Of a stretch of DNA of 64,000 nt, positions 50,651 through 61,836 are shown piece by piece. The stretch is from Pyrocephalus nanus (lineage: Eukaryota > Chordata > Aves > Passeriformes > Tyrannidae), in NCBI GenBank assembly GCA_038380795.1, contig CM076272.1, forward strand, positions 3,902,001 to 3,966,000, read 5' to 3'. Below the pieces are notes generated by a model, which worked only from the letters and a program-made list of their open reading frames with translations, made no database searches and was not told where the DNA came from. The position numbers were made by a program, and so were the translations under genes. The number at the start of each line of letters is the position of its first letter. Position 1 is the stretch's first letter.

Positions 50651-53329
50651 CGGAGTGTCCTTGGTCTCTTGGGTGTTCCCAAATCAGGCAGGGGGGACAT
50701 GAGGACCATCATCATCCTATCTCCAGGTGATGGTCTGGATTGACCTTGCCCAGCAGAGACCTTGTGGTAGATCTGCTTAACCAGGAGGTGACGGGATCAA
50801 ATCTGTGATCCCACTTTAGGGCAGTTTGAATGCAAAACTTATCCCTTTGCTAATCCCTTGCTGATCCCTTCATAACACTTGGGCCCTAAACTGCAGCTCC
50901 CACAGAGGATGGGAACTGAAACAGGGCAGTCCACGGCTAGAGCACCAAAGGGAGATGTGCAAGGTGTTGCTGTGTCACCTTTCCCTACACCTGAAATCCT
51001 TGAAATCCTGCCTGCTCTAGGCTGGAAGGATGCCTGTGGCAGCAGCAAGCAGAGCTCTAAGTTCTGCTGGTGGCTCCTTCCCTGTCAAGGCCATCACAAA
51101 CACCTCAGCCTTGCTAAAGAAGCCTTTGCAGCCCACCCTGCACCGAGCAAGGCTGCTGGACCATCCCCTTTCCCCAGGGATCTCCATGGAAAGAGGCTTC
51201 CAAGGACCTTACTCCCTCTTGCTGGGATGTTCGCAGCCCCTCAGTGTGGTTTGGGGGTAGCAGGGCTGAGCCCAGTGCTTTGGGGTTTGCCTGGAGTGTC
51301 CCGAGCTCTTCACAGCAACACCTGGTGGGAGCCATCCTTTTCCATGGCAGTCTGACACCCATTCCTTTCCATCCCAGGGAAGACAGGGGGTCTCTACCTT
51401 CATCTGCTGCCTGCAGGTGCCACCCAGTGTGCTGGGATGCTGGAAATGCTGTCGCATCCGCTGCCCACCAATCCAAGGCGGTTAAAATAATCGCTTTTGA
51501 TCACTGTCTGGCACGAGCACGATGTCACCGGGCTGGGTGACAGCAGTGCCACTGGAGGCAGGTCTGGGCTGGTTTCTTTTTAAGACAGCAGGAGCCCAAG
51601 GTGCAATTCCTGCCACGTTCCCAGTTGTGGGATTCGCGGTGTGCGTGCCTGGTTTGCACAGCAGAGCCCGGGACAGAGGGGTGCTTTGGTGTCCGGGGTG
51701 TCCCTGAAGCACCTCTCCCTTGCAGCCCATCCCAACCCACCTCCAGCCTCCCAGGCACTGAAGGCAGCCTTGGTAATCCCGAAAATCTCTGGCAGCTCAG
51801 GGCCACGGGTGGAGCTGCATTTCAGCATCTGTTTACACAGCCCTGCCCCAGGCGTCCTGGAGATGTCTTGGCTGGGGCCCTGGTGAGAGATGACAGCCCT
51901 GGGAGGAAGACAGGAGGTGGCCTCGTGGATTTGCTTGTTTTCTTGGACATAAACTGTGCCCTTGCTGGGGGGGGACTGATCTTTTCTTCTTCGTGGTGGC
52001 TTCACACCTCATCTCTAAAGCCCCAACACTGCCTTGGCCGTGGGGTAGCTCTGCCCCTGGGCATCCACACCCCTCTCCACCCAACCCCTGAGCAGATGGT
52101 GAGGTGGTTCAGGGAGCTGATCCAGCTGCAAATGGCCCTTAAGGAAAAATTGTCCGTGTGGGGAATGGAAATTCAGGTCTGGCTTTGCAAACTGGAGGGA
52201 CGGAGGGCTGTGTTATCCCATGGTGGGCCCAGATGGTGATGCCAGGTGTGATGTCACCTGCAGCATCCAACCCAGGAACGCCATGGCACGGGGCCCTGTT
52301 TGTTAGGAATGACTGATGCTTAATATCACTAACAACTTGCCATGAAATCTGTGAGTGAATCTGGCTAAGGTGGAGGAATTCACTTTTTTTGGTAGCAGAA
52401 CAGCAAAGCTGGTGGGAGCTGCAGCTCTGCGAGACAGGCAGACACATCCAGGCATGGCTTAGGGCTTCTGAGAGGCTAAATTTGATTTTTTTTATCCTTA
52501 TGCCAGGCCCCAAACCCTGTTCCCAGCTGAGACTGCAAGAATAAACTCCTCTACCCCACTATTCCCAGGCAAGCTGGGAAGGGACGATGTCAGCTGATGT
52601 CAAACTGATCTCAAACTGATTTTAAAAATTGTATCCTATGAAACGAAACCAAAACTCTCCTTGGGGCCACATTGCTTTTCATCCTGTAATGGGAAAAATA
52701 TGTTCCTGCTTGTTAGCATCCATTGGTGCGAGGAGCTCCTGGCTGGGTCTGGGATGTTTCTGCCTCAGAACCCCCATGGAGACCTCGGCGCCGTACGGGG
52801 CTGTGCTGGCAGCTCCTCGGCTCTTTCCTTACCCTACAAGCCATCTGGGTTAGGAATTTTGGGTCTGGAGAGCTTGTGTGGAGGCTTGAGGCTCTGGGAT
52901 AGCTGGTTGCCAGCTGATTTGGGTGTTGCTGCCTTCCCCAGCTTGCTGCAGGCATGGATGGGTGGGTTTTGGGATATCCAAAAATGCTTCCTCCCTCCAG
53001 GGTTATGGTGGGGGGATAATATGGTGCAGGGAGGGATCTGGAGGCATGCTATGGGATGGGGAGGCTTTTTGGGGAGAATGCTGCAGCACAGGGAACTATG
53101 GCACAGGCAGGGAGGGAGCTATGGGGACGCTATAGGATTAGAGGGATTTGGGGGAGCTGAGGGGATGCTACAACCCAGGGAGGGATTTGGAGGAGCTGTG
53201 GGGAAAAGGAGGTGTCCCTTGATCAAAGGGTTGGTGATGAGCTGTGATACTCCAGGTGCTGGGGGGTTTGGGGATGCACAGAGGCAGCATGCACCAGCTT
53301 GTTAAAAAAAAAAAAAAACCAAAAAGGTA
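50651..53329. other. Intergenic, STRA6 to ISLR (3' ends facing)
   Basis: 2.7 kb between two convergent 3' ends. I saw no gene. A purine-rich degenerate repeat lies at about 53020-53215. The 214-codon open frame at 52661-53305 is a by-product of that composition. Confidence 0.6.
53020..53215 (+). repeat. Degenerate purine-rich minisatellite
   Basis: Repeated CAGGGAGGGA followed by TCTGGAGG-, GCTATGGGG- or TTTGGAGG-type sequence, in three or four loose units of variable length. Confidence 0.5.
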
Positions 53330-54564
53330 TTTATTGCTTTCCATACAGGTTTGGTTATAAGGTGAGGGGGCTGCAGGGGTCCATCCAGCTCCCACAGATG
53401 GTGTGAAAGCTAGACCACCTGTACCTCGAGGTAGGGGAGATGGAGATGCTCAATCCCCCCACCAGGAGACAAAGGGTTCCCCAGCACCCTGGGATAAGGA
53501 ATATATGTCCCGCATGGGAATGCTAAAGCACTTAAGGGGTGTGTTTATGGCTTATAGGTCAGCTCAGCTTCTCTCTCTCTAGTCTGGGGTTTCCCAATCT
53601 TTCTTCCTCCCACTCCACCATGCAGCCCCTGCTTGGTATCCTGTCAAAGAAGAGCGCTGTGGAATTATTTGGGTCTCTTTGAGCTCAGTCCCTCCCTGCT
53701 GGGCTCAGAGCCGAAGCAGGGCAGCTCGGTGGGTCCAGCCCAGACGAGTGTTTTGGACCACGGGTCTCAGCAGTGAAAGGGGAGGGAGATGGAAATCCTG
53801 TGGCATTCAGGGAAGGCACAGGCATTTTAGGTGCTCCCAGCACCCAGCCAGCTGGAGCCCTCTGTGCTCCTTCAGGGAGGAAGCCTGTGGCAAATCTTCT
53901 CCCGCTCCTAAAAGTGGCCTGATCCAAGCCCATGGCTCCATCCAACACGTTCTGCTGTACCCATTCTGCCTACAAAGCACCATCACATCTCTGTCCCTCA
54001 GAGCCACATCTCCTGGGATCCCAGGACCCCATTCCCTGCCTCTCTCTCCATTCTCAGACCTGTCCTTCAGCTTTAGGTAATGCTGGTGGTGGGAAGGATG
54101 CACCTGGATGGCCAAGGGCCCAGCTGCTGGTCATGGAAGGGATGTTATCCTTGGAGCCCCTCCCTGGTCACAGCTGGATGCTGCAGGTGGAGGGGGGCTC
54201 CTGGTGGGCTCTAGGGACAGATGATGGTCACCTTGTTGCAGGTGGACTTAAATCCTGCAGCCACACTTTGATCTCAGGAGGGAGATAAGGGGGAGGTGTC
54301 AGGTTTGGACACCTGGAAACTGGCAGCAGAGTGTGGATCTGCTCAACATCACCCAAACTCATTCGAAGCCTTCTACTAACAGAGCCCAGCCCTGACCCCC
54401 ACCTAAGGAGGGGTTGAACTACCAGCCCTGGGCCTGGGTCTCAGCCCCCTTTGACTCCTGACAGCCCACAGTTCCCAGAAGCTCAGCAAAGGCACGACAC
54501 TACGTGAAAATAAATGCTACAGAAAGAGGGGGAACCCCCAAGGCACTTTTTCCTCCTTCCCCGT
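53310..54564 (-). other. ISLR: ISLR 3' UTR
   Basis: Inferred from the stop codon at 54565-54567 to just past the minus-strand AATAAA at 53330-53335. No other gene signal lies between them. Confidence 0.6.
53330..53335 (-). terminator. ISLR: ISLR polyadenylation signal
   Basis: AATAAA on the minus strand, followed on that strand within 10-30 nt by a long T/GT-rich stretch (complement of 53304-53327). That is a good downstream element. Confidence 0.62.
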
Positions 54565-55815
54565 TTACCAGCAGAGCAGGATGCCCAAGGCCAGCAGGAG
54601 GGTCCCCACGTGGACCTGGGGCAGGGCCCCTCCAGCCCCGCTCTTCGACTCCCTTGGCATGTGGTAAACGATCACCAGCTTTTCTCCAATGCCCGAGGGA
54701 TCCATCTCATCCCCCTTGTAGCAGCTCCGCCCCCCGAGGTGGCCGGCGTGGGGGTCGTCTCGGAGCAGGTCTTCAGCCGGATTCTCCGACCCAGCCAACG
54801 CCACGTTGACCGAGACATCCCGCGTGCCCACGTCGTTGACAGCGAGACAGGTGTAGGTGCCTTCGTCCTCCTTGCTGAAGTTGGGGATGGCCATGGTGCC
54901 GTTCTTGAAGACCAGGAAGTGCTCTTGGCTCTGCTTGACGTTGCCGTCCCGTGCCACGTTGGGCCCGCTGATCTCGATGCGGCGGCTGGAGGTCTGGATC
55001 TTCCACCGAATCTCCGGCGGGGGGCTGCCCGCCACGCTGCAGTGCAGGGTCAGCGTCAGGCCGTCGTACATGACCGTGTTGTCCAGGTTGGAGAGGTAGG
55101 TGAGCTGCACGGATGGGGCGACGCAGTGGTGGTCGGGGATGTCTGTCACTGCCCTGCCCTTCAGCCTGGCGGGGGCCACGCACAGGGTGGACCCCCCCTT
55201 GGTGATGGAGACCGAGGTGCGCTCAGTCCACTTCTTCAGCCAGAAGACCTTGCAGGAGCAGTTGAAGGGGTTGTTGAAGATCTGCAGCTGGGACAGGGAG
55301 GGCAGGTTGTCAAAGGTGCCCTCTGCCAGGGTGGTCAGCTCGTTGTCGTTGAGCCAGAGGGAGCGCAGGTCCTTCAGGGAACGGAAAGCATCCCGGGACA
55401 GCCCGGCCAGGCGGTTGTTGTTCATCTTCAGGATCTGCAGACCGCTGAGGTTGCGGAGGTCCTGCCAGGGGAAATCCGTGATCTTGTTGTGGCTCAGGTC
55501 CAGGTTCTTCAGGTGCACCAACAAGGCGAAAGCCCCTGGTTCCACCACCCCGATCTGGTTGTAGCCCAACCACAGTGACTGCACTTCAGGAACCTCGGCA
55601 AAGGAGCTCTGCCCCAACCAGACGATCCTGTTGGCCGACAAGGTAAGGATGGTCACGTTGGAGGACAACCCCTTGGGTACCTCCTGGAGATCCTTGTAGG
55701 CACACTCGGCCAACAGCCGCCCGTTTTTCTTGGTGGAGCAGGAGCAGGGGCTGGGACAGGCCAGGCAGGGCCTCAGGAGCGCAGCCAGGACCAGGCAGCA
55801 GAGCAGGGGCCTCAT
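54565..55815 (-). CDS. ISLR: ISLR (Meflin), LRR and Ig domain surface protein
   Basis: A single coding exon of 416 residues plus TAA; mammalian ISLR is about 428. Signal peptide is about residues 1-19, then CPSPCSC (LRR N-cap). Five leucine-rich repeats follow (for example LQSLWLGYNQI-type units with NLDLSHNKITDFPW and SLWLNDNELTTLAEG). An LRR C-cap comes next (NPFNCSCKVFWLKKW), then one C2-type Ig domain ending in the DEGTYTC motif. NVT, NLS, NCS and NGT are potential N-glycosylation sites. The hydrophobic C-terminus (VGTLLLALGILLCW) after a small-residue region fits a GPI-anchor signal, as described for mammalian Meflin. An AG acceptor 8 nt before the ATG (exon start 55823) shows that a noncoding 5' exon exists upstream. 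It is the adjacent same-strand paralogue of ISLR2. Confidence 0.97.
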   Translation of the reverse strand: MRPLLCCLVLAALLRPCLACPSPCSCSTKKNGRLLAECAYKDLQEVPKGLSSNVTILTLSANRIVWLGQSSFAEVPEVQSLWLGYNQIGVVEPGAFALLVHLKNLDLSHNKITDFPWQDLRNLSGLQILKMNNNRLAGLSRDAFRSLKDLRSLWLNDNELTTLAEGTFDNLPSLSQLQIFNNPFNCSCKVFWLKKWTERTSVSITKGGSTLCVAPARLKGRAVTDIPDHHCVAPSVQLTYLSNLDNTVMYDGLTLTLHCSVAGSPPPEIRWKIQTSSRRIEISGPNVARDGNVKQSQEHFLVFKNGTMAIPNFSKEDEGTYTCLAVNDVGTRDVSVNVALAGSENPAEDLLRDDPHAGHLGGRSCYKGDEMDPSGIGEKLVIVYHMPRESKSGAGGALPQVHVGTLLLALGILLCW

Positions 55816-56859
55816 CCTTCCTCCTGGGAACAGAGATGGGGCAATGAACGGGTTGGGTCTAGCCGAGAAGGGGATCTACTTTTTCTTGCCAAATACTAAG
55901 AGGAAGCACGGAAGAACAAAGCATCCACGTGATTATCCCCAGAACTTTGGCTGCAAAAGACTGTTTGAAATATTCCCTTATCAGAAGGCATTTCCTCACC
56001 AAGAGCAGAGCCTTCAACTACTGAGTAAGGGGGGAACTTTCCCCGAAACTGTTTCCTTCCCCCACTAGAAGATGTCTTTTCTCAATCTTTGATGAAATAC
56101 CACCCCCAATATGCTGTTTCCATGGGCTTCAGAGTTCACCCCTCAGAGACTGGAATTAGGAGAAACAGAGCAACCACAGCTCTTTCCCAACCAGCTTTCC
56201 CCTAAACCATAGAGCTGTTGGGATTTTCAGCAGGCTCTCAGACCACAAACCAACCCCCCATCTCCATATTTTTCCATGTCATGGAAAAAAACCCAGCTTC
56301 TCAAGTGCTTTTTCTCAGCAAGGGAGTGTGGGGTCCCTGGCTGCTGGAAGTCTTTAGAGTGAAATATTTCAGAGCTAACTCCTTACTCCCCTCCCTCCTG
56401 CCTTGCAAAGGGGACGGTGCGTGCTCGGCTCCCGGCGTCTGGAGGCTGTGTCCCACCAGGGAAGAGGTTAAGTACAGCTCTGCGAGAAGCTGGCAGCCAG
56501 ACCCCTTTGTCTCTGCCTTGTAGGCAAATTTTGCTGCTCTTTCCAGTTCCCAACCCTGTCATTTAAAGCAGGAGGGGGGGACGTTTTATTGGTAATGGAG
56601 AGGCTGAATAAGACATGCACAACTGAGGGGGAGGGACGGGACAGACACAGAAAAGAAGGATCCTGCAGGGATTGAACACCCGAGTCCTGGGGTTCGAGGG
56701 ATGGGGAAGGAGCCCCGCTGGCTCTGGGGGTGATGGAAGGCTGCGGGGGGGAGGAGGGGGGGTCTTGTCCTTTGCTGATGCCTTTGAAGCCCTTGCTTGG
56801 TGTAATTTGGGGGGTGTCCCGTGCCTGTCCCAGTCCAAGCTGCCCAGCGAGGGGCAGAT

Positions 56860-57260
56860 CCCATCACACTGCGGGATGGGGGGGGGGGGAGCAGGGCTGG
56901 CGGCGCAGCACCGGGGGGAGGAGCGGGGGGGGATCCTGCATCTTTGTAGCTCCTGGAGCACCCCCACCACGGCTCCCTCCCATCTCTCCCCCCCACACAC
57001 CCCCTCCAGTATCTCCCGGGGCGCAGTTACCTCTCCCCGCCGCCTCTCGCTGCCCGCGGCCGGGGCGGGCGGAGGCAGCCCGGGGGCGGTGTAAGCAGGG
57101 CCCGCACGCCGCATACCAGAGCCGTGAATAACCACCCTCCCTCTTTCCTTCCCTCCTTCCCTCCCTCCTCGGCCCGGCCAGCCCGTTCCCCCCGGCCCCG
57201 CCGGTCCCTGGCCCCCCACCGCTGCCCTCCCCGGTCCCCCCTGCCCCGTCACCGGCAGCT
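56860..57260 (-). promoter_or_regulatory. ISLR: GC/CpG-rich candidate ISLR promoter
   Basis: A CpG-dense block about 1.1-1.4 kb upstream of the ISLR coding exon acceptor, on the correct side for minus-strand transcription. This is based on composition and position only. Confidence 0.35.
56878..56889 (+). repeat. Poly-G run (12 nt)
   Basis: An uninterrupted G run within the GC-rich block upstream of ISLR. Confidence 0.9.
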
Positions 57261-59934
57261 TCGCGGAGATGGAGCCTGGTCACCCTCGCTCCTCTGGAGT
57301 GGGGGAAAACAGGACCGCCGGTTCCCTCGGCCCTCATCGGGCTTCTCCTCCCCTCCCCGTCCCCTGGGCCCTTTTTGTTTTCTATGGCACCGACCCACTC
57401 CTGGCTGCGGGGGCCCTTCCTCCACCCGCCCGCCTCCCCCGGGGGCTGCTGTCGGAGCCCGGCCCCCTCTGCCCCCAGTCCTCTGCCCTCCAAACCTTCC
57501 CCCCCCCCATACCTCTGCCCCCCAAATCTCTTTCCTCGTAAAACATCTGCCCCCCAGTCCTATATCTCGGGGTCTATCCTGTCCCAACCCTTGCAGAGGA
57601 CGTCTGGGTGACAGGCAGAGAGCGAGCGGCTTCTGGAGGACATGGGGTGGCCGGTGAGTTGTCTCTGAGGGGGGTGAAGGGCTTTGGCAAGATGACACTG
57701 CTGAGGGACTGTGTGGGGTCAGAGCAGGGTGGGAGGGAGGGCGGTGGGTGCTCAGAGATGCATTGGGGGCAGGAGGAAGGGGCATGAGATGCTGAGGTTC
57801 CAGGAGGTCACCCAGAGCTGTCGAGGTCCCAGGAGGTCACCCAGAGTCATCTCCTCGACCCTGCAATAAATTGTGGATAAAAGCCTCTAAAAGTGGGTGG
57901 TGGGGATTTCATCTTGCAGACTTCATCCTCCAGCCTGGCAGGACCACTCGGGCAGGGGTGGGCATCCAGGGCTGGGAAGATAAGCAGGTCCTTGCTCTCT
58001 GCCCTCCCTGGGGCATCTCCAGTCAGGAAGCTTCCTGCTATGGGGCTGGGGTTGGAGGTGCAAGGACCTCCATCCTGGAGCAAGACAGAGCCTGTTTGTA
58101 AAAGCCTGTGAGGACGATGAAGATGGAGCGAGGGGGAGCTGGATCCCCCTGGGAGAGCTTCACCTCCGTGTATGGCAGCCACAGCTCCCTGTCTTCACAC
58201 TTGTGCTGACGCAGCCGTGGCTGAGGCCGGGCTGCGAACAGGCTCGGGGTTAAAAATAGTGCTGTGCAAGGCAGGAGGGGATTGTTTTGAATCTAGAGCA
58301 GTTCACCGGGCGGGCTCGCAGCGTGGCTGCTGCCCAGGGGCTGTGCTGGCACGCCAGGAGAGCTGGGGATTTTCTTCAGTGTGTTCAGTACCTGTTTTGC
58401 AAGGCATTTGGGGGGATCTGTCACTGCCCCTCTCGAGTGTGATGCTCTCATGGACAAGGCCAGCATGGGGGATGCTTCCTGAATCCCTAGGCTTGATCTT
58501 GACACCACTCATCACTCCAAAGCAAGGCAGAGGCAAATAAATGATCCATCAGCCCCTCCGTCCTGAACACCTTCAGAGCTCATCTGGAAGGGTGCAGGGG
58601 CTCTGGACCAGTGGAGGACACAGGACAGGGGAGCAACCCTAAGTAAACCCACAGAGCAGCTGAAAGATGCTGCTCTGACCACTCCCATGGGGGCCCAAAA
58701 CTCAATCTGTAACCCCACTGAGGCACAACCCCTTTTTGATCAGGGATAAGCGATAATTTGGGAAGGGAGGGCGTGGTGTGACAGCTTCTTTATTTTTGGG
58801 GCCGTCCTTGGAGAAGGGTGCCAGACGCCTTCCCACAGCTCAGGTGTGTGTGACAGCCCGGGCTGTGTGGGTGTAAGCTTGTCGCCATCACGCGTGGGCA
58901 CATCCCACTCAGTCCCGGGCTGGTGGCGGTATGTGCAGAAGGGTTAAATGCCTTAGGAGGGGCTGAGCCATCCAGCCGGCATGCTTTAACCCTTTCCAAC
59001 TCCTCCCCGGACATCAGACATGGATGGGGTGGGAGGATGCAGAGCTCCATCCCTGACCACTTTTTTTGCCTTTGGGCACCGGGTACTAATTAGAGCCCTC
59101 CTGAAAAGGAGCGAATCTCAGCGTAATCCAGCATCAAGATTCCCTGTAGATATGTTAGGCGGGGAAATCTATTATTCTCTAATTAAAGGGTGGAAGAAAT
59201 GATTGTTCTTTTTCTATTCCTTCTATGTTTCTAAGCGTGAAACTCAATTATAAGTGTATTCACAGGAGGGGATTTGTCTACAAGGGGGAGTTTCTGCTTG
59301 GCACGGGCTTTTTAGAAGCTGCAGCAAACACCTGGGCCACTGCAGAGCAGCCTCGAATTCCCAGGATTTGGGGGATTTGGGTGAGACCACCCCCTGCCTG
59401 CCGCCTCTTTGCTCGCTGACCTGCTTTGTCTGCCTCCCCCATGCTCCCTGTCTCAGGAGAGAGATGCAGAGGCCGGAGTTTAAAATAGGAATTTAAAATA
59501 GGAATTTTCCTCCGGAGGGTGGAGAAAGGAGTGTTTGCTCGGTGGGGATCTGCTGGATTGCGGAGGCTGATTTTGGGGAACGTGAGGGGGGCATCAGTGG
59601 GGCCTCAGGGGACACCCGTGAGTGCAGGAGGGTGGGTGACTGTCCCCACATGATGGGACGCCGCCTCTCAAATGGGGACAACGGGAGGGCATGTGGCTTT
59701 GTAGCTCCAGATAAGAAAAGCAATCAAAGGCAGCCTTAAATCTTGGCTGTGTAATTATGGGCTGAAATCATCAGCAGGATGAGATGGGGGGCATAAATCC
59801 ACCAGGCACCTTCGTAGCACCCCCAGCCTTCAGGCTGGGAGCACTTGGGGACGGGGTTGACACTAACCCTGCCCAGCAAGGTGCAGGGAGACAATTGTTG
59901 GGAGGAAAAAACTTGTGTGTACGTGGGCAGTGTG

Positions 59935-60440
59935 GGTGTTCAGCATGTATTTGTACATATGTTGAGCACAGTTATTGCATACACATAGATAGATCGTACA
60001 TAAATTAGATACATTGTGTATATATGTTGTATATATTCTTACTCCACATGTATGTGTGTGCCAGGGGAAAACATTATTTGCGTTTTTCTATAGGGTGAAT
60101 TTATAGTCAGTATGTCTACAGGGTATATAATGTATTTGGCTTATTATATTTCCCTACACGTGCTGAATTTATGTATTTATATTGTGTGTAGACATCGCTT
60201 ACGTACAAGGTGTGTAGCGTGTGTAAAGGCATACTAGAGTGATTACAACAATTATTTGTGCTTATACATAGTGTGTGGATGTATAAAAGGAGTGTGTGCG
60301 TGTACATACAGTGTGAGTTCTTATATATATAGTATGTGCGTGAATTCATATATAATATGCGTATACAGAAATATAAGATGTATACTGCATGTCTGCATGG
60401 TTTATTTATGGGTAGAAATATATATATTTATAATGTGTGG
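59935..60440. repeat. AT-rich alternating purine-pyrimidine tract
   Basis: About 500 bp dominated by TGTGTA, GTATAT and ATACAT words with several TATATA stretches. It sits just beyond the ISLR2 poly(A) site, between two GC-rich blocks. No coding potential. Confidence 0.75.
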
Positions 60441-60604
60441 GGGTGCTTCGCCGGTGGCTGTGGCGACGTGTCTCTGCGCCGTCTGCCACCTCCTTGGTGT
60501 CCCCTCGACCGCACTGGGCTGTACCGGGGGCAACACGGGGGGCACCGGGCGCGACCTCCCCCTCGTCCCCATCGAACACAGACCCGTCTCCACTTTCAAT
60601 CCCT

Positions 60605-60610
60605 TTTATT
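60605..60610 (-). terminator. ISLR2: ISLR2 polyadenylation signal
   Basis: AATAAA on the minus strand 1.2 kb after the ISLR2 stop, followed by GT-rich sequence (GGGTCTGTGTTCGATGGGG) about 25 nt on. Confidence 0.6.
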
Positions 60611-60739
60611 GACTCTTTCACAGACAGAAGCTCGTAGAAGGGCGCCCGCGGCTCTCACCGGCGCCGGGGCTCGGGGGGGAGCGGGGCTGGGGGTGGCGGC
60701 GGCGGGGGCGACCCGTCGCCTCCCGGGACCGGGCCCCCT

Positions 60740-60765
60740 CCCGCCCGCCCGCCCGCCCGCCCGCC
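60740..60765 (+). repeat. CCGC tetranucleotide run
   Basis: About six tandem CCGC units, inside the inferred ISLR2 3' UTR. Confidence 0.9.
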
Positions 60766-60939
60766 AGCAGCGCGGGCGCGTCTACGGCACAGACACGTGG
60801 CTACAAGGCTACTCTACCCAAAACACATCGAGGGGCCCTGCCGGGACCGGGGGTGGGACCGGGGAGAGGGGATCGGGACGCCCCCGCCAACTCGGGGTGC
60901 GGGCGGGGGGCGCGGAGCTGTCCGGTCTCTCCGAGTGCT

Positions 60940-61420
60940 GAACAGGGAGAGCGCGGGGAGCACCGGCACCCGTCGGGGGACGGAGAGGACCCCCGGGAGT
61001 GGCAGGGCGCGGGGACCCCCAGTGTCCGCCGGGGAACGGAAAGCACTTCCCAGGAGCGGCAGGAACCAGGGAGCTCCGGGACGCACCGGAGAGCAGAGAG
61101 CACCGCCGGGAAGCGGCAGAGACCGGGGAATCTCGGCACCCAACGGTGTCCACCGGGGAAAATAGGGATGCGCCGCAGCGCAATGGGCACCCACCGGGGA
61201 GCGGCGGGGGACCGGACCGAGGCGCGGAGGGGATCCGCCGGCAAGCGGCGCCGGGAGGATAACGCCGAGCAGCGGTGCGGACGGCCCCGGGCTCCGGCGG
61301 GGTTCGCACGGGGGCTCGGCGGGGCCAGACCGGGGAGCGGCAGGACCGGACCGGGGAGCAGAGGGGACTCACCGGGGACCGAGGGAGCTGCGGGACAGGA
61401 CCGAGGAGAGGAGGGGACCC
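60940..61420. repeat. Degenerate GC-rich minisatellite
   Basis: Recurring words CCGGGGA, GAGCGGCAG, AGAGCAC and CACCGGGGA appear at loose intervals of about 50-60 bp through this stretch. Copies are diverged, so unit length and copy number are estimates by eye. Confidence 0.55.
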
Positions 61421-61836
61421 ACCGGGTGACTGAACCGATTCCAGGAAAAATGATTTTGGGAAATCGGGCTTTTTCCTTTTACCCGTTTTTTATCTTTTTT
61501 TTTTTTCCGTTTTTTTCCTTTAAGGGAAAAGAAAATATGGGTAGAGCGGAGGGTAGAGGCGGCCAGGGGACCGGGAATCGTTGTTGTCGCCAAGCCGGGA
61601 GCAAGGACTGCCGGTACCCAAAATGGAAACGAAATCATAGGAGACGCGTCCCGCCGGCACTGAGCATCCCTGGGGTCCTGCCGTCTGAGGTGGAGGAGGA
61701 GGGTCAGGCGTAAATCGCTGAGGATACTCCGGTCTTTCCTCGGAGGAAAAACAGCGGCGATGCCCCGGGAGGAACGGGGGCTGGGGACCGGGGGGTAGGT
61801 GGGGCCGAGGTGGGGGTGGAGGGGGCGTGGGGAGGC

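Larger units (their letters stand above)
55824..60604. other. ISLR upstream region and ISLR-ISLR2 spacer
   Basis: 4.8 kb. It must contain the ISLR promoter and 5' exon on the minus strand. The GC- and CpG-rich stretch at about 56860-57260 is the best candidate. A 12-nt G run lies at 56878-56889, CCTT-type repeats at about 57136-57170, and an AT-rich tract at 59935-60440. No protein-coding gene was recognised. Confidence 0.55.
60585..61836 (-). other. ISLR2: ISLR2 3' UTR, GC-rich
   Basis: Inferred from the stop to the AATAAA at 60605-60610. It is very GC-rich and contains a degenerate minisatellite at about 60940-61420, a CCGC tetranucleotide run at 60740-60765 and a T-rich spot at about 61490-61520 (A-rich in the mRNA). 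Confidence 0.55.

Noticed and set aside
52661..53305. 214-codon glycine-rich open frame
   Set aside because: Arises from a purine-rich repeat; no splice context or homology recognised.
54514..55578. 354-codon plus-strand open frame
   Set aside because: It lies entirely antisense to ISLR and reflects the codon bias of the real gene; there is no signal, splice or family support.
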